NCBI GenBank assembly: GCA_028065725.1
Contig: JAPTVL010000163.1
Span: 1 to 6,970, forward strand
From: Betaproteobacteria bacterium
Lineage (GTDB): Bacteria; Pseudomonadota; Gammaproteobacteria; Burkholderiales; Rhodocyclaceae
Direction: 5' to 3'
Length of the DNA: 6,970 bases
In this document: piece after piece, positions 1 through 6,970 of the stretch
Numbering within the stretch: the stretch's first letter is position 1
How the letters are laid out: each line of letters starts with the position of its first letter
Made by a program: the position numbers and the translations under genes
The notes under the pieces: model-generated
The model's input: only the letters and a program-made list of their open reading frames with translations
Told to the model about the DNA's origin: nothing
Database searches by the model: none

Positions 1-6
1 TCGCTG

Positions 7-50
7 TTTCGGACCGGATTCCGATGGAAATCCGTCCCGAAACTGCTTTT
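7..50 (+). terminator. Probable hairpin terminator of a gene left of the window
   Basis: An imperfect inverted repeat spans 7-42. TTTCGG (7-12) pairs with CCGAAA (37-42). After a 2x2 internal loop, CGGATT (15-20) pairs with AATCCG (29-34), and CC/GG then closes a GAT triloop with one bulged A. It is followed on the plus strand by CTGCTTTT, a short T-rich tract, which fits a weak intrinsic terminator for a rightward gene ending just outside the window. The alternative is an extragenic palindromic repeat, which would recur elsewhere in the genome. Confidence 0.35.
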
Positions 51-152
51 GGAGATATGCGGAGCGCTGAATTGATGCTTGTTCAGGGCTTCCTTAGCCC
101 AAAACTGGATCGAAGAAATCCACAAACAGTTGGCTATTGCCAAATAAAAATT

Positions 153-188
153 GCGCCCCATAATCCAGCCTGCTGGGGCCGCGCCCCA
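153..188. repeat. GCGCCCCA direct repeat with competing hairpins
   Basis: GCGCCCCA occurs at 153-160 and again at 181-188. The TGGGGC at 174-179 can pair with GCCCCA of either copy, giving a 6-bp stem with a 13-nt loop or a 6-bp stem with a CGC triloop. The two folds exclude each other. No T-tract follows, and no gene depends on it clearly, so any role is unknown. Confidence 0.4.
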
Positions 189-293
189 AATCCCTAGCTA
201 TTCCGAGTAACAACAGTGGTCTGCATTGGATAGGCGGGAAAATGGGCTCAGACTCGATTTCTCTAATCTGAATTAAGCAGTTGGCGCCGGAGG

Positions 294-1754
294 CTACGTC
301 CCGCAGAACGTCTGATATCGCGCCGTGTGTTCTCTTGGCGCCGGGCGCGAATAAGACAGCGCGTCGCAGCTTTCGGCATACGGGTCGGCCAGCGCATCGA
401 GCAGCCTGTCGAATGGCCCCATATCCCCGTGAAGGCTGGCGGCTTCCAGCGCCTGCTCGACCAGATAGTTGCGCGGGATGACGAAGGGGTTGGTCCGGCG
501 AAGGTCTGCCGCGATCCCGTCTGTTGGCTGTCCTTCCCTAGCCAGTCTGGCCTGCCAGCGCGGCAGCCAGGCATCCAGTTTTTCCCGATTTCCGACGAAC
601 AGGCTGAAGAGCGATGCGCCTCCTTCAGCGGCATCGGCAAGGGCGCGCCAGGCGAGGGTGAAGTCGGCTTCCCCGGCAAGCATCGCCTCCAGAAATCCAT
701 CGGCGAGCGAGGCATCTTCCTCCTCTTCGCGCTTCAGCCCCAGTTTTCGCCGCATCACCGAGAGCCATGCGCTCCGGTAATGGCCGGCGAACGCATCAAC
801 CTCTTCCGTCGCAAGCCCGACGGCGCGTTCGCCGTCTTCATCCAGCAGCGGCAGCAGCGTTTCGGCAAAGCGCGCCAGGTTCCACTGCGCAATCGCCGGC
901 TGGTTGCCGTAGGCATAGCGTCCGCGGCGATCTATCGAACTGAAAACGGCGAGCGGATCGTAGTGTTCCATGAATGCGCAGGGCCCGTAATCCATCGTCT
1001 CGCCGGAAAGCGCCATGTTGTCGGTATTCATCACGCCGTGGATGAACCCGGCGCCCATCCATCGGGCGACGAGGCTGGCCATGCGCATTGAAGAAGCGCG
1101 CAGGAACTCGATGTAAGGCCGCCCCTGCAATTGCGGATAGTGGCGCGCAATGGTGTAGTCGGCGAGGCGCTTCAGCAAAGGGAAGTCGCCGCGCGCGGCA
1201 ACATACTCGAAGGTGCCGATGCGGATATGGCTTGCCGCGACCCGGGTGAGCACGGCGCCCGGCAGCGCCGTTTCGCGGTATACCGGTTCCCCGGTCGCAA
1301 CCACGGCGAGCGCCCGCGAGGTGGCGATGCCGAGGCGGTGCATGGCTTCCCCCATCAGGTATTCGCGCAGCATCGGCCCCAGCGCCGCCTTGCCGTCGCC
1401 ATTGCGCGAAAATACCGTGGGGCCGCTGCCCTTGAGCTGGATGTCGCGGCGATGCCCGGCATTGTCGATGACTTCGCCGAGAAGCAGCGCTCGGCCATCG
1501 CCGAGCTGCGGCACGAAGTTTCCGAACTGATGCCCGGCATACGCCTGAGCAATCGGCTGCGATCCAGGCGCCACGGCATTTCCCGAAAAATACTGCGGCC
1601 ATTCCGGAGAGTCGAGCTCGTCAGGTGCCAGCCCGAGCTCTTCCGCCAGGGAATAATTCAGCCTGGAAATTCTCGGCGCAACCTTGGGCTCGGCGCAGCC
1701 GAAGACATACAGGCCTTCCAGTTCTCGCACGTAGCTGTTGTCGAAGGTGAACAT
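294..1754 (-). CDS. selO: SelO/YdiU family protein adenylyltransferase
   Basis: SelO-family pseudokinase-fold enzymes transfer AMP from ATP to Ser, Thr or Tyr of proteins and are linked to redox homeostasis. With the ATG at 1754 the protein has 486 residues, typical for bacterial members. Family landmarks are AYAGHQFGNFVPQLGDGRA (about 71-89), the ATP-contacting lysine in DIQLKGSGPT (K108), GVMNTDNM with the presumed catalytic and metal residues D245 and N246, and MDYGP with metal-binding D255. The C-terminus is TFCGT, with the cysteine third from the end, the position held by selenocysteine in vertebrate SelO. Start choice: an in-frame GTG at 1778 would add 8 residues, but MFTFDNSYVREL looks like the usual family N-terminus. 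Neither start has a good Shine-Dalgarno. Residue roles are transferred from the Pseudomonas syringae SelO work by motif. The gene is divergent from the DoxX gene, and the family call is very secure. Confidence 0.96.
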   Translation of the reverse strand: MFTFDNSYVRELEGLYVFGCAEPKVAPRISRLNYSLAEELGLAPDELDSPEWPQYFSGNAVAPGSQPIAQAYAGHQFGNFVPQLGDGRALLLGEVIDNAGHRRDIQLKGSGPTVFSRNGDGKAALGPMLREYLMGEAMHRLGIATSRALAVVATGEPVYRETALPGAVLTRVAASHIRIGTFEYVAARGDFPLLKRLADYTIARHYPQLQGRPYIEFLRASSMRMASLVARWMGAGFIHGVMNTDNMALSGETMDYGPCAFMEHYDPLAVFSSIDRRGRYAYGNQPAIAQWNLARFAETLLPLLDEDGERAVGLATEEVDAFAGHYRSAWLSVMRRKLGLKREEEEDASLADGFLEAMLAGEADFTLAWRALADAAEGGASLFSLFVGNREKLDAWLPRWQARLAREGQPTDGIAADLRRTNPFVIPRNYLVEQALEAASLHGDMGPFDRLLDALADPYAESCDALSYSRPAPREHTARYQTFCGT

Positions 1755-1786
1755 GGGAGGGTCGGGGATGCGGAACACAAGGGAAT

Positions 1787-1813
1787 ATTATCAGAGTAAT
1801 TCGCTCGACAAAA
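1787..1813 (-). promoter_or_regulatory. Possible selO promoter
   Basis: On the minus strand, GATAAT (1787-1792) matches TATAAT at 5 of 6 positions and lies just upstream of selO. A TTTTGT (1808-1813) lies 15 bp further upstream as a poor -35. If used, the transcript would start close to the GTG at 1778, which would favour the ATG at 1754 as the start codon. The support is weak. Confidence 0.25.
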
Positions 1814-1840
1814 GCGGCCCATCGTAAACAGACTATCGCA

Positions 1841-1846
1841 TATAAT
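1841..1846 (+). promoter_or_regulatory. Consensus -10 box (TATAAT) upstream of the DoxX gene
   Basis: A perfect TATAAT lies 46 bp before the DoxX start codon, in the spacer between the divergent selO and DoxX genes. At 16-18 bp upstream there is no recognisable -35. A TCGACA (1805-1810) is too far away at 30 bp. If this promoter is real it probably depends on an activator or a weak -35 site. Confidence 0.4.
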
Positions 1847-1892
1847 GGACCTCATGGCTGCTTGCGCACCATAACCTAACGAAGGAGGCGAT

Positions 1893-2306
1893 ATGTCTGA
1901 TCTTTGCAGCCGGTGCACTCAATGGGCACCGCAGCTATTGAGTGTTCTGCGCATCATTGTGGCTTTCCTGTTCATGCAGCATGGCGGCGAGAAGCTGTTC
2001 GGCTTTCCTGCGCCGTTCATGTTCCATGTCCCGGCATTCTCGCTGCTCTGGTTCGCCGGTGTGCTCGAGGTGCTGGGCGGGTTCCTGATCCTGATCGGCC
2101 TGTTCACGCGGCTGGTTGCCTTCGTCCTCTCGGGAGAAATGGCGTTCGCCTATTTCATGATGCATGCGCCGCAAGGCTTCTGGCCCGTGCTCAACCACGG
2201 CGAAGCGGCAGTGTTCTATTGCTTCGTGTTCCTGTACATGGCGGCTGCCGGAGGCGGCGCCTGGAGCGTGGACAAGATGATCTGCGGCAAGAAAACCGCC
2301 GCCTGA
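1893..2306 (+). CDS. DoxX family integral membrane protein
   Basis: A 137-residue, strongly hydrophobic protein with the DoxX/DoxD-like layout of four membrane helices: about 14-30, 50-70, 74-91 and 104-120. The first helix ends in the family signature FMQHGGEKLFG (27-37), and GVLEVLGGFLILIGLFTR (56-73) is the second conserved block. DoxX proteins act in the inner membrane. Some are thiosulfate:quinone oxidoreductase subunits, and the mycobacterial member associates with a superoxide dismutase and a sulfurtransferase in oxidative-stress defence. Most bacterial copies, including this one, have no proven substrate. An unusual point is the CSRC (C5-C8) motif just before helix 1, plus C110 and C131. 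The start is fixed by a strong AAGGAGG (1882-1888), 4 nt before the ATG. No partner subunit is adjacent on the same strand. Confidence 0.93.
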   Translation: MSDLCSRCTQWAPQLLSVLRIIVAFLFMQHGGEKLFGFPAPFMFHVPAFSLLWFAGVLEVLGGFLILIGLFTRLVAFVLSGEMAFAYFMMHAPQGFWPVLNHGEAAVFYCFVFLYMAAAGGGAWSVDKMICGKKTAA

Positions 2307-2324
2307 TTCTAATCGGATCAGGCG
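2289..2324 (-). terminator. Hairpin over the convergent stop codons, likely terminator for leftward transcripts
   Basis: CGCCTGAT (2300-2307) pairs perfectly with ATCAGGCG (2317-2324), an 8-bp stem. On the plus strand it can extend by a T·G wobble and a C-G pair to a 5-nt loop. Read leftward, the stem is followed after 4 nt (GCGG) by TTTTCTT (complement of 2289-2295), as in an intrinsic terminator. Read rightward there is no T-tract. The stem contains the DoxX stop (2304-2306) and the stop of the small minus ORF (2318-2320). It overlaps the palindrome CAGGCGATCGCCTG (2319-2332), which offers a competing fold. Confidence 0.5.
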
Positions 2325-2455
2325 ATCGCCTGTTGCCGCGCCAGTTCGACAAAGGCTTTCAGGAAATCGTCAGCGTCCGCTTTGGCCGAAGGGAGGCCGG
2401 CTGCCGCATCATAAACCGCCACCTTCCGCCAACGCCACACCGAAACCGGGGCCAT
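2318..2455 (-). CDS. Small hypothetical protein (45 aa), convergent with the DoxX gene
   Basis: From an ATG at 2455 the minus strand reads MAPVSVWRWRKVAVYDAA and ends in DDFLKAFVELARQQAIA before TGA at 2318-2320. I recognise no family. The first third is basic and aromatic. The last third, about residues 28-45, alternates hydrophobic and charged residues like an amphipathic helix. Most codons in the second half end in G or C, as in the neighbouring genes. The stop sits 11 bp from the DoxX stop, and a hairpin with a leftward T-tract covers both, which fits a transcribed leftward gene. Against it, there is no good Shine-Dalgarno, and an in-frame TGA directly precedes the ATG. It may be a genuine small protein, the 3' remnant of a longer decayed gene, or chance. 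Confidence 0.4.
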   Translation of the reverse strand: MAPVSVWRWRKVAVYDAAAGLPSAKADADDFLKAFVELARQQAIA

Positions 2456-5653
<3,198 letters not shown>

Positions 5654-5694
5654 GGCATCCTCCGTTTTTAGGTTTCAAGAGGTCTACTGCAGCC

Positions 5695-5715
5695 GGGGCG
5701 ATTCACAATCGGCCC
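5695..5715 (-). other. Hairpin between hflX and the DUF1003 gene
   Basis: GGGGCGATT (5695-5703) and AATCGGCCC (5707-5715) form a stem of 5 bp, one mismatch and 3 bp around a CAC loop. It begins 10 bp past the hflX stop (5725-5727). Read leftward it is not followed by a T-tract, so it is a poor intrinsic terminator. It could still mark a transcript end or limit read-through into the downstream gene. Confidence 0.3.
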
Positions 5716-5724
5716 AATCAAAAT

Positions 5725-6970
5725 TCATTGCGCCTGGCCGAATCGCTCGCACAGGCTGTTCACGGCCTCGCGCTCGCCGCGAATACGCAGGAATGCGCCT
5801 TCGCCGTCAGCGCGTTCCTCCAGCACTTCGCAGCGCGCGAAGATTTCACCGCGCTTTTGCTGCGCCGACCAGGGAAGGAAAATCTCGGCCTCGATGCGAT
5901 CGCGCTGGAAAAAGGCGACTATTGCCTCACGCAATTTTGCGACATCTTCGCTCACGCGCGCACTCATCACGATGCAATCGGGATATTGCGCAAGCAGTGC
6001 CGCTTTGCGTTCGGCTTGCGCCGCCGCATCGCCGACGTGGTCGATCTTGTTGAAGACGCGGATGCGCGGCACGGTGCCCGCGCCGATCTCGCCCAGCACG
6101 GCATCGGTTACCTCGCGTTGCCGCTCGTATCCGGGATCGCTCGCGTCGATGACGTGGAGCAGCAGCGACGCATCGATCGCCTCTTCGAGCGTCGACTTGA
6201 ACGACGCCACGAGTCCGTGCGGCAAGTTCTTGATGAAGCCGACGGTGTCGCTGACGAGCACGCGCGGCATGCTCTCCGGGTGAAGCACGCGCACGGTGGT
6301 ATCGAGCGTGGCAAAGAGCTTGTTTTCGACCAGCACTTCGCTGCCGGTAAGTGCGCGCATCAGGGTGGATTTGCCCGCATTCGTGTAGCCTACGAGCGCT
6401 ACGTTGGCGATGCCCCGGCGCTCTTGCCTTCGCGCACGCTGCGTCTTGCGCTCGACGTCCATCGCGGCAATCTCCAGCTGCAATTCGGCGATGCGGTCGC
6501 GGATCTTGCGTTTGTCCAGTTCGGTGTGCGATTCGCCGGCGCCGCGACCGCCGGTGCCGCTGCGCTGCCGTCCTTGCGGCCCCGCGAGCTTCGCCGCTTC
6601 GCGCAGGCGCGGCGCCATGTAGCCGAGGCGCGCGATTTCCACCTGGGCGCGCGCGGCGCGGGAGCTGGCGTGACGGTGGAAGATTTCGAGGATAACCATG
6701 GTGCGATCCATCACTTCGCAGCCGACTTCGATTTCGAGGTTGCGCGCTTGCGAGGGCGATATTTCGTGATCCACGAAAACGACATCGATCCTGCCCGCAT
6801 TGGGGTCGGCGGCGCCGTGCGGTGCGCGTCCCAACTCGCCGGGCTCGGCTTCGCTGTCCACAAAGGCACGTATCTCCTCCCGTTTCCCGGTGCCCAGGTA
6901 GGCCGTCGCGTCAAAGCTTGCGCGCTTCTGCGTGAAGGTGGCTATGGTCTCGAACCCCAGCGTCTTTGCC
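5725..6970 (-). CDS. hflX: GTPase HflX (5' end outside window)
   Basis: HflX is a ribosome-associated GTPase that in E. coli splits stalled 70S ribosomes under stress. The frame stays open to the right edge, giving 414 residues in the window. The GTG at 6861 is internal, because AKTLGFETIATFTQKRASFD and YLGTGKREEIRAFVD upstream are typical HflX N-terminal sequence. Visible parts, numbered from the first full codon, are the N-terminal HflX domain with FVDHEISPSQARNLE (about 65-79), the basic coiled linker after GRGAGESHTELDKRKIRDRI (about 141-160), and the G domain with P-loop GYTNAGKST (194-202), switch region LFATLDTT, DTVGF (241-245), NKID (307-310) and SAR (336-338). A C-terminal domain of about 60 residues ends in GQAQ. 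The common GPGETQLE motif reads GAGESHTELD here, and a Gly/Pro-rich insertion follows IRAFVDSEAE. Perhaps 10-20 N-terminal residues are missing. It is probably the first gene of a unit with the DUF1003 gene. Confidence 0.95.
   Translation of the reverse strand, partial: AKTLGFETIATFTQKRASFDATAYLGTGKREEIRAFVDSEAEPGELGRAPHGAADPNAGRIDVVFVDHEISPSQARNLEIEVGCEVMDRTMVILEIFHRHASSRAARAQVEIARLGYMAPRLREAAKLAGPQGRQRSGTGGRGAGESHTELDKRKIRDRIAELQLEIAAMDVERKTQRARRQERRGIANVALVGYTNAGKSTLMRALTGSEVLVENKLFATLDTTVRVLHPESMPRVLVSDTVGFIKNLPHGLVASFKSTLEEAIDASLLLHVIDASDPGYERQREVTDAVLGEIGAGTVPRIRVFNKIDHVGDAAAQAERKAALLAQYPDCIVMSARVSEDVAKLREAIVAFFQRDRIEAEIFLPWSAQQKRGEIFARCEVLEERADGEGAFLRIRGEREAVNSLCERFGQAQ

Larger units (their letters stand above)
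1..293. other. Intergenic region at left edge, no convincing gene
   Basis: This stretch is more AT-rich than the rest of the window. Two reading frames are open at the left edge: a plus frame ending in TAG at 195-197 (64 codons) and a minus frame from an ATG at 161 running off the edge (53 codons). Neither has a ribosome binding site or a recognisable family, and both run through a strong hairpin at 7-42, so I do not call either a gene. The region also holds a GCGCCCCA repeat pair (153-188) and a weak TCAGA/TCTGA dyad near 248-271, downstream of the selO stop. That dyad has no clean T-tract. Confidence 0.6.

Noticed and set aside
1..161. 53-codon minus-strand frame from an ATG at 161 to the left edge
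   Set aside because: No Shine-Dalgarno and no family resemblance. It overlaps the other open frame, which shows that both may be chance in this AT-richer stretch.
3..197. 64-codon plus-strand frame open at the left edge, ending in TAG
   Set aside because: It runs through a strong hairpin, has no recognisable family and uses codons unlike the neighbouring genes. It could be a real C-terminus, but nothing beyond openness supports it.
327..1091. 254-codon plus-strand ORF opposite selO, and similar frames inside selO
   Set aside because: Shadows of the conserved selO coding frame. The products are Arg/Gln-rich with no family features.
6861..6861. GTG at 6861 as the hflX start
   Set aside because: The upstream codons to the right edge remain open and encode recognisable HflX N-terminal sequence, so the true start is outside the window.

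Overview
The window is GC-rich bacterial chromosome with tightly packed genes. The protein families and their sequence flavour suggest a proteobacterium, most likely a betaproteobacterium or close relative. This is an inference from family resemblance, because no rRNA or other marker is present.

Layout, left to right. Positions 1-293 hold no convincing gene but contain two hairpin-forming stretches, one of which looks like the terminator of a gene off the left edge. Next comes selO/ydiU (minus strand, 294-1754), a pseudokinase-fold protein AMP-transferase. It is divergent from a small DoxX-family membrane protein (plus, 1893-2306), and both start from a short shared spacer with a perfect TATAAT box. 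A 45-codon minus-strand ORF (2318-2455) converges on the DoxX gene, and a hairpin covers both stop codons. About 195 bases of leader precede katG (plus, 2650-4815), a full-length bifunctional catalase-peroxidase with all catalytic and cross-link residues. katG converges on, and overlaps by 32 bp, a minus-strand gene (4784-5653) for a cyclic-nucleotide-binding-like domain fused to a DUF1003 two-helix membrane domain. Upstream of that on the same strand is hflX (5725 to the right edge), a ribosome-associated GTPase whose N-terminus lies outside the window.

How the genes fit together. SelO, DoxX and KatG are each linked in the literature to redox or oxidative stress, and HflX to rescue of stressed ribosomes, so the window reads as a loose stress-response neighbourhood. 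The genes lie on alternating strands, so this is not one operon, and the shared theme is an inference. I see no mobile element, CRISPR array, tRNA or rRNA, and no clear evidence of an undescribed multi-gene system. The points most worth a second look are the small convergent ORF with its hairpin, the DoxX protein with an N-terminal CxxC, the sensor-like protein whose nucleotide pocket has lost its key residues, and the katG 3' overlap.
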